A DNA stretch of 64,000 bases from Oceanospirillaceae bacterium (GCA_002686055.1 NYZU01000008.1:21175-85174); one strand, 5' to 3'; shown: positions 52,810 through 62,852, numbered from the stretch's first letter. A program made the numbers and translations. The notes: generated from the letters alone by a model not told the origin.

Positions 52810-53247
52810 TTATTCCTCAGCGATAGGATCCAACTTGTCGACAATAATAGCTAACTGCTCGCGCTCAGTTGGCGTCAAACGGGCTAATAATTCGGCTTCC
52901 CAAGCCTGCATAAGGGGGGTGATACTGCCATATAACTCTTGGCCAGTTGAAGACAAATATAATAATACTGCCCGCTTATCCTCTGCGACTGTCTCACGAG
53001 AGAGGTACTCTAGCTCAGATAAACCAGATACGGAGCGAGATATTTTCACCTTATCCATATAGGTCAAGTCAGCTATTTGTTTAGCTGTCATTGGACCATA
53101 TTGGCCCAACAGAGCAACAATCCGCCATTGCTCCTTAGTAATCCCAAAGCGCTTTGTGTATATGGTCGCAATATCATTACTAATATTATGCGCCATGCGA
53201 TTAAAGCGATATGGCAAGAATTTATTTAAATCCAGAGAATTACTCAT
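52810..53247 (-). CDS. MarR family transcriptional regulator
   Basis: 145 aa. Winged helix with ITKEQWRIVALLGQYGPMTAKQIADLTYMDKVKISRSVSGLSELEYL and the wing DKRAVLLYLSSTG. It is divergent from an ABC exporter gene, a frequent arrangement in which MarR represses the pump until a ligand binds. In the spacer TATAACAAG occurs twice (53281-53289 and 53295-53303), 14 bp apart. Ligand unknown. Confidence 0.9.
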   Translation of the reverse strand: MSNSLDLNKFLPYRFNRMAHNISNDIATIYTKRFGITKEQWRIVALLGQYGPMTAKQIADLTYMDKVKISRSVSGLSELEYLSRETVAEDKRAVLLYLSSTGQELYGSITPLMQAWEAELLARLTPTEREQLAIIVDKLDPIAEE

Positions 53248-53528
53248 AATTGACAGGCCTAATTAATACCATCTAGCTATTATAACAAGCCCACTATAAC
53301 AAGTTAATCTCCTCACAAGATACTGAGCAAAGCAAAAGATTAAGCTGGAACATTATCAAAAGATTACATGGCCAATAACAAATTATCTGGGTATGTGATT
53401 TAAAATAAGGCCACGTAGCCATATATATAAATATGGTAACCTACATATACCACAAGCAAATCCCTAACATTTTTTATATAGGGGCAGTTGGTTACAGGGC
53501 AACAGCATATCTAAGACAAGAATACAAA

Positions 53529-55313
53529 ATGAACCAATCACCTAATGACCCACAAAACTCCAGCAAAGATAAGGCCGGCATGCAATTGCTTTTGCAGCTT
53601 CTACCGTTTATTTCGCCTTACCGAAAAATGGTGTTTGGCGCCGTTATTGCCCTTATTTTTACCGCTGGGGTATCCCTCGCTCTTGGGCAAGGTATTCGTA
53701 TTTTAATCGACCAAGGCTTTAGTGCTGCTGATCCAGCCCTTCTTAATCAAGCTATGCTTTTCTTGGGCGTCATCACCTTGTCCTTAGCCGGTGGTACCTT
53801 TATCCGCTTTTATCTCGTTTCTTGGTTGGGGGAAAGAGTCAGCAATGATATTCGTATGGCGGTGTTTAAGCATATACTCACCCTTCACCCCCATTATTTT
53901 GAAGAAAATCGCAGTGGTGAGATCAATGCTCGCTTAACCACAGACACTACTCTACTTCAGTCAATTATTGGCTCTTCTATTTCCATGGCCTTGCGCAATA
54001 GCCTGACTTTTATTGGTGGTTTAGCCATGATGTTGATCACCAACCTTAAGCTTGCCTTAATTGTCCTAGCCAGTGTGCCGGTAATCATTGTGCCCATGCT
54101 GATGTATGGACGCCGAGTACGCTCATTATCACGCCAGAGTCAAGATACCGTTGCAGAAGTGGGTACCTATGCAGGGGAAATAGTTCAAAATATTAAAGTA
54201 GTGCAAGGCTTTACCAGAGAGTCAGAAGAAACACAGGCTTTTGGCGAAGAAGTAGAAAAAGCATTTACAGTGGCTAAACGCCGTATTTTACAGCGCTCCC
54301 TATTAATTATTGTCGCTATGACGCTGGTGTTTTCAGGCCTTTCTATTATGCTTTGGGTAGGTGCAAAGGATGTGATCCAAGGTGTGATTACTGCTGGTGA
54401 GCTCTCCGCTTTTGTTTTTTATGCCATTTTAGTGGCTATGGCAGTAGCCACTATTTCCGAGGTTTACGGTGAACTACAAAGAGCCGCTGGTGCCACCGAA
54501 CGCCTGATGGATTTATTATCTTCTAAGCCTCAAATAAAAGCCCCAGCAGAAACACAAAGCCTTCCAAATGGCGCCCTGCCCCTGCGCTTTAGTGACGTAA
54601 GTTTTGCTTATCCCTCTCGTCCCGATGAAAGCGCCCTAGATAAACTTGATTTTACTATTGCGGCTGGTGAAACTGTGGCCATTGTAGGCCCATCTGGGGC
54701 TGGCAAAACCACTGTGTTTGAAATGCTACAACGCTTTTATGATCCACAACAAGGACATATCTCTATTGCTGACATTCCAATCACTGAACTTGATCCACAG
54801 CACTTACGTCGTCATCTCGGTGTTGTTCCCCAACAATCTACCTTGTTTAGTAGTGACGTCTGGCACAATATTCGCTATGGCAACCCTAAGGCGACTGATG
54901 ATCAAGTTTATTTGGCTGCCCAACAGGCTAATGCGCACCCATTTATTGAAGCCCTGCCTGCTGGCTATAACAGTTATTTAGGTGAGCAAGGAGTACGTTT
55001 GTCTGGCGGTCAACGGCAACGCATCACTATCGCCCGTGCTATGTTAAAAAACCCATCCATATTACTGCTTGATGAAGCCACAAGTGCCTTGGATGCGGAA
55101 AGTGAAGCCAAAGTCACTGCTGCCCTACAGGCATTAATGCAAGGCCGTACGACTTTGATTATTGCCCACCGATTAGCAACGGTGATGTATGCTGATCGTA
55201 TCTTATTAATGGATAAAGGAAAGATTATTGCCCAGGGTAAGCATGAGGAATTGCTGGCCAGTTCAGATCTATACCAACGTCTATGTAAACTCCAATTTGA
55301 TCACGAAAACTGA
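53529..55313 (+). CDS. ABC exporter, MsbA/multidrug type
   Basis: 594 aa from the ATG at 53529 (MNQSPNDPQNSSKDKAG); the track's 32 upstream residues look non-coding. Six membrane helices (about 30-315) and one NBD: Walker A GPSGAGKT, PQQSTLF, LSGGQRQR, ILLLDEATSALD, AHRLAT. Half-transporter, homodimer expected. The next gene starts two bases after its stop, so it is co-translated with a phosphotransferase-fold protein. Cargo unknown; divergent from marR, which may control it. Confidence 0.9.
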   Translation: MNQSPNDPQNSSKDKAGMQLLLQLLPFISPYRKMVFGAVIALIFTAGVSLALGQGIRILIDQGFSAADPALLNQAMLFLGVITLSLAGGTFIRFYLVSWLGERVSNDIRMAVFKHILTLHPHYFEENRSGEINARLTTDTTLLQSIIGSSISMALRNSLTFIGGLAMMLITNLKLALIVLASVPVIIVPMLMYGRRVRSLSRQSQDTVAEVGTYAGEIVQNIKVVQGFTRESEETQAFGEEVEKAFTVAKRRILQRSLLIIVAMTLVFSGLSIMLWVGAKDVIQGVITAGELSAFVFYAILVAMAVATISEVYGELQRAAGATERLMDLLSSKPQIKAPAETQSLPNGALPLRFSDVSFAYPSRPDESALDKLDFTIAAGETVAIVGPSGAGKTTVFEMLQRFYDPQQGHISIADIPITELDPQHLRRHLGVVPQQSTLFSSDVWHNIRYGNPKATDDQVYLAAQQANAHPFIEALPAGYNSYLGEQGVRLSGGQRQRITIARAMLKNPSILLLDEATSALDAESEAKVTAALQALMQGRTTLIIAHRLATVMYADRILLMDKGKIIAQGKHEELLASSDLYQRLCKLQFDHEN

Positions 55314-55315
55314 AT

Positions 55316-56368
55316 ATGAATAATCCCGAACCAGCCCAGCAAATCCAACTACTTCGTGATGGTTATTGGGATCGCACTTCTATAATTAAGCTTGCAGACA
55401 ACAGTAAGCGCGTGCGTAAAATTAGCAAAGGTTCGGATTCTGCTGGCCCTTGGGGTATCCAAAATTTACGTGCTGAAGCACTTTATCTTGCTAATTTAGA
55501 GCCTAATCTGCAGGATTTTTTTCCGCCACTACTTGATCATTGGGATGGAACCACTACCGGCTATGATATGGGCTTTATGGCAAACTATATTGATGTGGGA
55601 CAAATCGCAAAACAACAGCTTTTTAGCCAACAACAAGCGGATGCTATGCAGGTGTATTTGGCAAAGCGTCTTTTTAACGAACTCCATACCCCGTCTTCAG
55701 CGCCGGCAGTGTTGAGCAACAATATCAAAGAGACGTTTACACAGGCCTTAGAATACCTGCAAACACATACTGAACTTAGTATATTGCTACCAGCTATTAA
55801 TATTAATGGTTTGCCTGTGGCTGCATTGGAACAGCAATTAAATAAGCTATTTAGCAGTAATATCTTGGATAAGTTAGATCAGGGACCTCAAGTTCGATTA
55901 CATGGCGACCTATTTCTTGAAAATATGCTCCTACCAGCAGCAGATCCAGGCCAAAATTGGCCTGAACATTTAATCTTAATCGACCCTATTTCCGTGGCGG
56001 GTGTTAGCACTGGTCACCCATTATTCGATTTAGGTAAATACGAGAGTTATGCTAATGGTGAGTTGTCTGCTATGCGCGGCGAATACCTTATCTTGCAAGG
56101 TTTTACTGATCCATATCAAATTAACCAACAGCACCAGTTCCAATGGGCTATTGATTGGCATGCTGCTGCCATGGCAGGAATAAAAAATATTGATTGGCAG
56201 CATCAATTACGCGCTGAATATATACGACACTATGGTTCGGTAGATTCAGCACTATATGAATTATTGCAGGCTTATTTTGGGGCAGCTATGGTAATTTGTA
56301 CTGATGGCAGAGAACAGCAAGGGCGAGCTTTAAAAATGCGCACTAGCCTTGAACTGTGCCTAGCCTAG
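55316..56368 (+). CDS. Aminoglycoside-phosphotransferase-fold kinase
   Basis: 350 aa. The catalytic loop VRLHGDLFLENML (H-G-D-x4-N) and the Mg-binding LILIDPISVAG (DP) are intact. The N-terminal lobe has RVRKISKG, the lysine of which may contact ATP. The C-terminal end YESYANGELSAMRGEY is not diagnostic. The family phosphorylates small hydroxylated molecules such as choline, homoserine, fructosamine or antibiotics, and I cannot choose among them. Tight coupling to an ABC exporter is unusual. Confidence 0.8.
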   Translation: MNNPEPAQQIQLLRDGYWDRTSIIKLADNSKRVRKISKGSDSAGPWGIQNLRAEALYLANLEPNLQDFFPPLLDHWDGTTTGYDMGFMANYIDVGQIAKQQLFSQQQADAMQVYLAKRLFNELHTPSSAPAVLSNNIKETFTQALEYLQTHTELSILLPAININGLPVAALEQQLNKLFSSNILDKLDQGPQVRLHGDLFLENMLLPAADPGQNWPEHLILIDPISVAGVSTGHPLFDLGKYESYANGELSAMRGEYLILQGFTDPYQINQQHQFQWAIDWHAAAMAGIKNIDWQHQLRAEYIRHYGSVDSALYELLQAYFGAAMVICTDGREQQGRALKMRTSLELCLA

Positions 56369-56400
56369 ATCATATCTGCAAAAGGCTCATTGTTGGGCAC

Positions 56401-57276
56401 TTAAGATATGGGGTCTTGCGCAACCATATCCAGCACTGTTTTAGCCACTAATTCAGGTTGATCTAGGGGTAAAAGATGTTTTGTATCAGGAAAGTTAACA
56501 GCTCTTTTAGGTCCCTCAAGTCCTTGCCAACGCTGCCAACTAATATCATCTACGGTATCAGAATGTTGTGCCCTTAAGAGATCAATGGGCACCTGAATTT
56601 GCCGTAAAATTTTCCAAGTATTGGGCACCGTTCCATACACTAGTGCCTCCCAATTCTTATCAAACAGCAACCCTACCTCACCAGCTTCATCATTCTTATC
56701 CACAGGGCCGATACCAGAGTGGATATAATCCCACAAAACACTATCCGAAAAGCCAGCAAATACTCGCTTACTGCGGTGAAAATCAAATGCATTCTGCATA
56801 CTAGGCCAACGATTAGGACGGCCTAGGGCTTTCTTAACAATGGGGATATAGCCTTTTAAGGAATCAGGCATAAAGCGCATTATTCGCGTATAACGTGCTT
56901 TTAAAAGGACTGGTTCAATCATCACTAAACGACGAAAAAGATGTGGCTTATGGTGAGCAGCTAATAAACCCACTACCGCTCCCATAGAATGACCAACAAA
57001 GGTTACTGGAGCGAGTTTATGGGCCTCAATAAAAGCGATTTGATCAGCTGCCATACGTCGCCAAAGCTGATTATCGCTGTACTTTTGTCTGAAATCATCC
57101 AAACTTTGCCATAGCGGACGCAGTTCTGGCGCATAAATGGTGCAATCAGTTTCCAAATGACTAAGTAGACTACGATAAGCACCTGCAGGAAAACCATTGG
57201 CATGGGCAAACAATAACGGCCTCGGTCCGTTACCATAGATCTGAAAAGGAATATCTGCTTGCTTTGCCAGTGCCAT
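56401..57276 (-). CDS. Alpha/beta hydrolase
   Basis: 291 aa. The oxyanion segment is LLFAHANGFPAGAY, the nucleophile elbow VGHSMGAV (Ser97) and the likely catalytic His lies in DTKHLLPLDQP. No signal peptide. Substrate unknown: esterase, thioesterase or lipase-type reactions are all possible. A 13-bp hairpin lies in its upstream region. Confidence 0.85.
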   Translation of the reverse strand: MALAKQADIPFQIYGNGPRPLLFAHANGFPAGAYRSLLSHLETDCTIYAPELRPLWQSLDDFRQKYSDNQLWRRMAADQIAFIEAHKLAPVTFVGHSMGAVVGLLAAHHKPHLFRRLVMIEPVLLKARYTRIMRFMPDSLKGYIPIVKKALGRPNRWPSMQNAFDFHRSKRVFAGFSDSVLWDYIHSGIGPVDKNDEAGEVGLLFDKNWEALVYGTVPNTWKILRQIQVPIDLLRAQHSDTVDDISWQRWQGLEGPKRAVNFPDTKHLLPLDQPELVAKTVLDMVAQDPIS

Positions 57277-57331
57277 AAGAAAAACTTTTGCTGCGCTTTA
57301 TCAAACACAAAAGGGATATTAGGTTAGTGGT

Positions 57332-57361
57332 ATAAGATCAGGTTTCATAACCTGATCTTAT
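57332..57361 (-). other. Perfect 13-bp hairpin between aminotransferase and hydrolase
   Basis: ATAAGATCAGGTT-tcat-AACCTGATCTTAT, 13 bp with a 4-nt loop, 23 bases after the aminotransferase stop. It lacks a T run on either strand, so it is a poor intrinsic terminator. It may protect the mRNA 3' end, slow polymerase or act as an operator for the hydrolase gene. Confidence 0.6.
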
Positions 57362-57384
57362 CACAAGACTCGGTTTAGAGTGAC

Positions 57385-58578
57385 TTAGAGAACCGCTGCC
57401 ACAGCCTTGGCAAAATTGGCCATATTGCTATCATTTAAACCAGCCACATTGATTCGGCTAGATCCTACCAGATAGACACTATGGTTATGAACCAGACTAT
57501 TTACCTGATCTTTATCGACACCTAAAAACGAGAACATGCCTTTTTGGCGTTCAATAAAACTAAAGTCCTGTTGCACCCCAGCAGTGTTAAGGGCCTGTAC
57601 CAACTCACTACGCAGGCGGGCAATACGCTCACGTACCTCACCTAGTTCCACCAACCAATCTGCTTTTAGCTCAGCATCATCCAAAATAGTTTGCACAACT
57701 AAGGCACCGTGGGAAGGAGGCATAGAGTAATTACCACGGATCACCCCATTCATTTGCCCTTGAACAACATTGGCATGATCAGCTGTTTTGGTAAGCACAA
57801 TAGCTGTACCAGTGCGTTCACGATAAAGCCCAAAGTTTTTTGAGCAAGAGCTAGCAATAACCATCTCTTCAACAATATCGGCAACAAGGCGTAAACCGGC
57901 CGCATCTTCTTCCATACCATCGCCCATACCTTGGTAAGCAATATCGACAAAAGGAATAAGGCCTTTTTTACTGGCCAATTCAGCAAACGCCTGCCATTGG
58001 TCCAAATTTAGGTCAGCACCAGATGGATTATGACAACAGCCATGCACCAACACTAAATCACCCGCTTCAGCCTCAGCTTCTAGCTTGGCCATCATGGCAT
58101 CAAAATCAACACTATGGGTATTAGCATCAAAGTAAGGAAACTCATCAAGGGTTAAACCAGCACTTTTAATAATTGCGTGGTGGTTGGCCCAAGTTGGCTT
58201 ACCAACCCATACTTTAGCACCAGGCTTTGCCGCATTGATAAATTCACAAATAACTCGGAGAGCACCTGTGCCACCCGGAGTCTGAGCAATTGCCAAACGC
58301 TTATCAGCCAAGAAGGTATTACCAGCACCAAGCACAACTTCTGCAATAAGTTGATTGTAACGTGCCCAACCGGCCATACCCACATAGGTTTTGGTATCCT
58401 CTAGACCCAAAATACGTTGTTCAGCGGCATCAACTGCACGCATAATTGGCGTATGACCTTGCGCATCTTTATAAACGCCAAGTCCCAAATCCACTTTATG
58501 AGGATTTGAATCTTCGCGATGCATTACGGCTAGGTGCAAAATGGGATCAGCAGGCACTGGTTGCAGCGACTCAAACAT
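57385..58578 (-). CDS. Aspartate/aromatic aminotransferase (AspC/TyrB family)
   Basis: 397 aa, class I PLP enzyme. VDLGLGVYKDAQGHTPI, QTPGGTGALRV, WANHHAII, HGCCHNPSGADL and the PLP lysine in SSCSKNFGLYRERTG fit the AspC/TyrB group, as do the length and the C-terminal YLVGSSRINVAGL. It moves amino groups between aspartate or aromatic amino acids and 2-oxoglutarate. Sequence alone does not separate AspC from TyrB. Monocistronic. Confidence 0.92.
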   Translation of the reverse strand: MFESLQPVPADPILHLAVMHREDSNPHKVDLGLGVYKDAQGHTPIMRAVDAAEQRILGLEDTKTYVGMAGWARYNQLIAEVVLGAGNTFLADKRLAIAQTPGGTGALRVICEFINAAKPGAKVWVGKPTWANHHAIIKSAGLTLDEFPYFDANTHSVDFDAMMAKLEAEAEAGDLVLVHGCCHNPSGADLNLDQWQAFAELASKKGLIPFVDIAYQGMGDGMEEDAAGLRLVADIVEEMVIASSCSKNFGLYRERTGTAIVLTKTADHANVVQGQMNGVIRGNYSMPPSHGALVVQTILDDAELKADWLVELGEVRERIARLRSELVQALNTAGVQQDFSFIERQKGMFSFLGVDKDQVNSLVHNHSVYLVGSSRINVAGLNDSNMANFAKAVAAVL

Positions 58579-58790
58579 GAGAAATTACTCTCCAAAAAAA
58601 GATTATAAAAAAGCTTTAAAAAGTTAAGCGGAAGTATATGCTTTTCCATCCAGCAAAACTATGCTGCAGGGCTGTTTTTAGTCACTTTTCAGTAAAAATT
58701 CATCCTTCTTAAACCATAAATCTCATAAGCATACCAAGTGTTGACCTGATAAGGCATAATCAACCTTTAATTAGCTAGCAAGTATTAACC

Positions 58791-59657
58791 ATGATGATAC
58801 CGCGTTTTTTCTTACATCCAGTGGGCGGTGCCATCATCGTTGCGGCCATCTGGGGTATTAACGTTATTCTTATGAAAATGGCTATGAATGACATGCCACC
58901 CCTAGCTTTTACTACTTTTCGTTTTTTTGCCCTAGCTCTTCTGCTACTCCCCTTTGTCAAATTAAGTTGGTCTCAGTTTCGCCAATTACTGCCCTTGGCC
59001 TTAGTGATGGGTATGGGGCACTTTCACCTATTAGCCATAGGTTTAACCTACGTACCCGGTGTTATTGCGAGTTTTTGTTTACTCCTCGGTGGTCCATTAT
59101 CGTCATTCTTGGGCTATTTGCTGTTAAAAGAACGCTTAACCCGTTGGCAAGTACTGGCCATTTTTGTGGCCACACTGGGCGCTACTGCACCCTCATTTTT
59201 ATCAGGTAGTATCAGCTTGCAAATAGGCATGGTGATTGTTATCTGTAGTACTTGCTTCTGGGCCTTGGGCAATATTCAGGTAAGACGTTTACCGCAACTC
59301 CCCATATTGGCACTGCAATTCTGGATAGCCATTATTACCGCACCCATTAGCTATGTATTTTATATATTTAGTGGTGACGGTACCCCCATTTGGCAATACC
59401 TAACAGCGCCAACAACAGCGATTCTAATTTATGTTGTGGTAGGCTCATCGATCATAGCCTATGCTTTATGGTACCGGCTTATTCACTCTCATGGTATTCA
59501 GCATGTAGCGCCATTTATGCTACTGCAACCCATGTTTACCTTGCTGGCCGGTTACCTTATTTTGTCTGAAGCTTTAACGCTCTGGCAATGGATAGGCAGT
59601 GGTATTACGTTAATAGCTATGTATGCATACCAACGTCTGCAAAAGCAACGTATGTAA
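58791..59657 (+). CDS. EamA/DMT family transporter
   Basis: 288 aa, about ten membrane helices as two EamA repeats (for example AAIWGINVILMKMAMNDMPPLAFTTFRFFAL and LLLGGPLSSFLGYLLLKERLTRWQ). The family includes amino-acid and metabolite exporters. Substrate unknown. Single gene. Confidence 0.9.
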   Translation: MMIPRFFLHPVGGAIIVAAIWGINVILMKMAMNDMPPLAFTTFRFFALALLLLPFVKLSWSQFRQLLPLALVMGMGHFHLLAIGLTYVPGVIASFCLLLGGPLSSFLGYLLLKERLTRWQVLAIFVATLGATAPSFLSGSISLQIGMVIVICSTCFWALGNIQVRRLPQLPILALQFWIAIITAPISYVFYIFSGDGTPIWQYLTAPTTAILIYVVVGSSIIAYALWYRLIHSHGIQHVAPFMLLQPMFTLLAGYLILSEALTLWQWIGSGITLIAMYAYQRLQKQRM

Positions 59658-59703
59658 TGGCTATGCTTGGCAGATAATTTTGCCTAAAAGATAACCAATA
59701 TTG

Positions 59704-60186
59704 TTACTTATCAACAGCCACACCTTCATGCTTGAGCAAATAAGCCTTGGCAGACAAGCCACCACTAAAGCCAGTTAACTGGCCATTAGCACCAATCACG
59801 CGATGGCAAGGAATAATAATAGGAATAGGATTACGGCCATTGGCTGCGCCAACGGCTCTGACCGCTTTTGGACGCCCAATAGCCTTGGCTAATTGCCCAT
59901 AAGAGCAAACTTCACCAAAAGGTATACTTTGCAACTGCTGCCATACTTGGCACTGAAATTCTGTGCCACGGGGTGCTAACTGCAAATCAAAAGTCTGACG
60001 TCGGCCAGCAAAGTAGTCCCTTAGCTGATTCTGTGCTTCGGCTAACAAACCAGACTGGCTTTGCCACTCTGGAGCTGGTTTTTGTGCCTTATTAGCATGT
60101 GGCAAGCCAACATAGGCAAGCTGTTCACCTATCCCTGCCAGCAATAATTTACCCAAGGGTGTTGATAAGTAGGTATATTCAAGCAC
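59704..60186 (-). CDS. ogt: Methylated-DNA--protein-cysteine methyltransferase
   Basis: 160 aa. The suicide site IIPCHRVI is present with the helix-turn-helix before it (FGEVCSYGQLAKAIGRPKAVRAVGAANGRNPI) and the GFSGGLSAKAYLLKHEG tail. It repairs O6-methylguanine. No Ada N-terminal domain, so this is the constitutive Ogt form. Confidence 0.96.
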   Translation of the reverse strand: MLEYTYLSTPLGKLLLAGIGEQLAYVGLPHANKAQKPAPEWQSQSGLLAEAQNQLRDYFAGRRQTFDLQLAPRGTEFQCQVWQQLQSIPFGEVCSYGQLAKAIGRPKAVRAVGAANGRNPIPIIIPCHRVIGANGQLTGFSGGLSAKAYLLKHEGVAVDK

Positions 60187-60275
60187 TATCTACTCCAGAC
60201 ACGATTTATTAATATACTTATTATAGTACTTTAAAACCAAAACATATAAGGAATCTCTGGCTGGGCAACTTAGTA

Positions 60276-61784
60276 TTAATACCAAGCATCATCCATAGCG
60301 GCTTTTTTGCGCCCAATAAAATCCAACATAGCTTCATCAATTGCCACATCCATTGGTGGCATTTCATATTGATCTAACATAGTTTTCATGCGCTCATAAG
60401 CTCGCTCTGCAGCCGTTTTACTGCCATTTTCTTGCCATTGCTCATAACTATCAGAATCAGACATTTGGGCATCATAAAAGGCTGTTTGGTAGTTGGCCAT
60501 GGTGTGGGAACACCCCAAAAAGTGGCCCCCTGCCGGCACTTCCTGGTATGCATCGGCAGCCAAACTATTACTATCAATGGTTATGCCACTCAATAGACGC
60601 TGGTAACCACCCAAACGATCAGCATCCAAGATCAGTTTTTCGTAACCCATGGCCAAGCCGCCTTCAAGCCAACCGGCAGCATGTAAAACATAATTTGCAC
60701 CGGCTAAAGCCGTGGCGTGCATGGAATCAGCACTCTCAAACGCTGCTTGAGCATCACAAATTTTTGCGGCCGTCAGTGAACCACCACAACGCAAAGGAAT
60801 GCCCAAGCGCCTTGCTAATTGCCCAATCATATAGTTAGACATCACTGGCTCTGGCATACCAAAGGTTGGCGCTCCAGATTTTAAACTCATCGAGGAGAGA
60901 AAATTCCCCATCACAAACGCCGCACCAGGTTTAACCAACTGACTAAACGCCCCCGCTGCCATCGCTTCTGCTAGGGCCTGTGCGACCCCTGCGGGGGTAG
61001 TAACAGGCCCCATGGCACCCCCCAAAATAAAAGGCGCAACTATAATAGCCTGATTGGCTTCACAATAAACCTGAATAGCCTCAGATGCGACCTTGTCAAT
61101 CATCATTGGCGAATTCATATTAACATTGCCCATAATAACGACATTTTGCTGCATAAAATCAGCACCAAAGACAATCTTCGCCAAGTCAACAGAATCCTCT
61201 GCCCTTTCCTTGGCCGTAATCATCCCCAACAATGGCTTATCTGAATAACGTAAGTGACCATACACCATATCCAAATGACGCTTGTTAACTGGCACATCAC
61301 ATGGCTCTACCAAAACCCCTCCAGAATGATGTAAGTAGGGTAAATCCTTAACTAATTTAACCAAATTATTAAAATCAGCTATGGTTCCATAGCGACGCCC
61401 GTGCTTTAGGTCATATATAAAAGGGGAGCCATAGGCCGGAGCAAAGACTTGATTGCGACCACCTATACGCACAGTTTTTTGGGGATTTCTTGCCACTTGG
61501 GTAAATTCAGGAGGGATTGTTGCGCATAACTTTCTGGCCAAACCATTTGGGAAACGCGCCGTCACGCCTTGAACATCCACGCCTCCGGCGCGCAAAATAT
61601 CTAATGCTTTGGGGTCTTGGCGAAATTCAACACCCACTTCAGCTAATAACCAATCGACATGGGCTTCAATTGCCTCCAACTGCTCTAAAGAACAAAAATC
61701 AAAGTAAGGTATTTTGCGTTCAATAAAAGGTGGAACATAATCCAATGATCTTGGCCGTCCACGTTGACGATTGCGCTTAACCAT
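60276..61784 (-). CDS. mttB: MttB-family methyltransferase, non-pyrrolysine (copy 2)
   Basis: 502 aa, a paralogue of the gene at 22370. The same landmarks recur: EVGVEFRQDPKALDILRAGG, FAPAYGSPFIYDLKHGRRYGT, APFILGGAMGPVTTPAG and GHFLGCSHTMANYQTAFY. No in-frame TAG. The N-terminal tail is short and basic (MVKRNRQRGRPRS). It differs enough from copy 1 to suggest a different quaternary-amine substrate. It has its own divergent LysR regulator and no corrinoid protein beside it. Whether methyl transfer uses a corrinoid encoded elsewhere is unknown. Confidence 0.9.
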   Translation of the reverse strand: MVKRNRQRGRPRSLDYVPPFIERKIPYFDFCSLEQLEAIEAHVDWLLAEVGVEFRQDPKALDILRAGGVDVQGVTARFPNGLARKLCATIPPEFTQVARNPQKTVRIGGRNQVFAPAYGSPFIYDLKHGRRYGTIADFNNLVKLVKDLPYLHHSGGVLVEPCDVPVNKRHLDMVYGHLRYSDKPLLGMITAKERAEDSVDLAKIVFGADFMQQNVVIMGNVNMNSPMMIDKVASEAIQVYCEANQAIIVAPFILGGAMGPVTTPAGVAQALAEAMAAGAFSQLVKPGAAFVMGNFLSSMSLKSGAPTFGMPEPVMSNYMIGQLARRLGIPLRCGGSLTAAKICDAQAAFESADSMHATALAGANYVLHAAGWLEGGLAMGYEKLILDADRLGGYQRLLSGITIDSNSLAADAYQEVPAGGHFLGCSHTMANYQTAFYDAQMSDSDSYEQWQENGSKTAAERAYERMKTMLDQYEMPPMDVAIDEAMLDFIGRKKAAMDDAWY

Positions 61785-61860
61785 AAATCCCCCTGACCAA
61801 ACAAATTAAGCCAATTGTAATCTCTAATTACTTGTCAGACAGCCAAACTACAGTTAATCT

Positions 61861-61883
61861 TTATATAAGTTAAAGTTATATAA
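61861..61883. promoter_or_regulatory. Two TTATATAA palindromes between mttB copy 2 and its LysR
   Basis: TTATATAA at 61861-61868 and again at 61876-61883, 15 bp centre to centre, in the 111-bp divergent spacer. They could be LysR half-sites or simply -10-like AT sequence. Confidence 0.35.
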
Positions 61884-61895
61884 ATAATAAGTATT

Positions 61896-62852
61896 ATGTG
61901 TGCCAAACTTGCTTCATCAAAGGACCCAAACCGCCTACCACTGCATGGTTTAGCTGTGTTCGAAAGTGTGGCTAGAAATGGATCAATGTCATCTGCAGCA
62001 AAGGCTTTAGGGCTTACTCAACCTGCTGTTAGCCAAGCTCTTAAAAAGCTAGAACAGCAGTTAGAAGTCAATTTAGTCATGCGCCACAGAAATGGTATTG
62101 AATTGACTAAAGCAGGCCAAGAATTATTTATGTCATGTGTACAGAGCTTTGATCAATTACTCAATACCATCAACGCGATTCGCCAACCCAAAAGTGGTCA
62201 GCAAGAAGTGACCCTCAGCCTTTCTACGGCCACAGCTACCTATTGGCTACTACCAACTATTGCTGAGTTTTATCAGCAGTTTCCAAATATTCTGGTAAAT
62301 ATTATTTCCCGTGATAATGATAGCAATCTTAAAAGTGGCAACTACGATCTCGCTATTCCTTTGTCTGCACAGCCATTTTCCCAGCAAGACTTTCATATCT
62401 GGCCACTGCTTGACGAAGTCGTGTTCCCAGTTTGTAGCCCAAATTTACTTGAACACCACAATTTAACAACTAGTAATATCAATATCGAAGGGCTACAACA
62501 GCTGCCACTAATTCATTTGGAAAATAATCCTGAAGCTCGTATTAGCTGGCATGCTTGGGTTCAAGCAAGCAATCAAAAACCACAGCTAAGCTTAATTGAA
62601 GAAGAAGTACCTGCCCATTTTATGCATGGACAAACCTATAGTGATTACTTTGTTGCTTTATCAGCTGCCATAGCTGGCCAAGGGGTGGCTCTTGGCTGGC
62701 AGCATATTGTCAAAGATTTACTTCAAGACCAGCGCTTGGTCAGGCTAGGCAACCAACAATGGCGAAGTGATCACCCCTTTACGCTTATTGCTCCTAGACG
62801 CAAAGCACTTACCCCCGCGGTTATGGCTTTAAGAGATTGGCTCTTAACATAA
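61896..62852 (+). CDS. LysR-type regulator (GcvA-like) next to mttB copy 2
   Basis: 318 aa. Winged HTH near the N terminus (GLAVFESVARNGSMSSAAKALGLTQPAVSQALKKLEQQL), effector domain about 105-315 with LSLSTATATYWLLPTI and GVALGWQHIV, the latter typical of the GcvA subgroup. Divergent from mttB copy 2, so probably its activator; a methylated amine or amino acid is the likely ligand. Confidence 0.9.
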   Translation: MCAKLASSKDPNRLPLHGLAVFESVARNGSMSSAAKALGLTQPAVSQALKKLEQQLEVNLVMRHRNGIELTKAGQELFMSCVQSFDQLLNTINAIRQPKSGQQEVTLSLSTATATYWLLPTIAEFYQQFPNILVNIISRDNDSNLKSGNYDLAIPLSAQPFSQQDFHIWPLLDEVVFPVCSPNLLEHHNLTTSNINIEGLQQLPLIHLENNPEARISWHAWVQASNQKPQLSLIEEEVPAHFMHGQTYSDYFVALSAAIAGQGVALGWQHIVKDLLQDQRLVRLGNQQWRSDHPFTLIAPRRKALTPAVMALRDWLLT

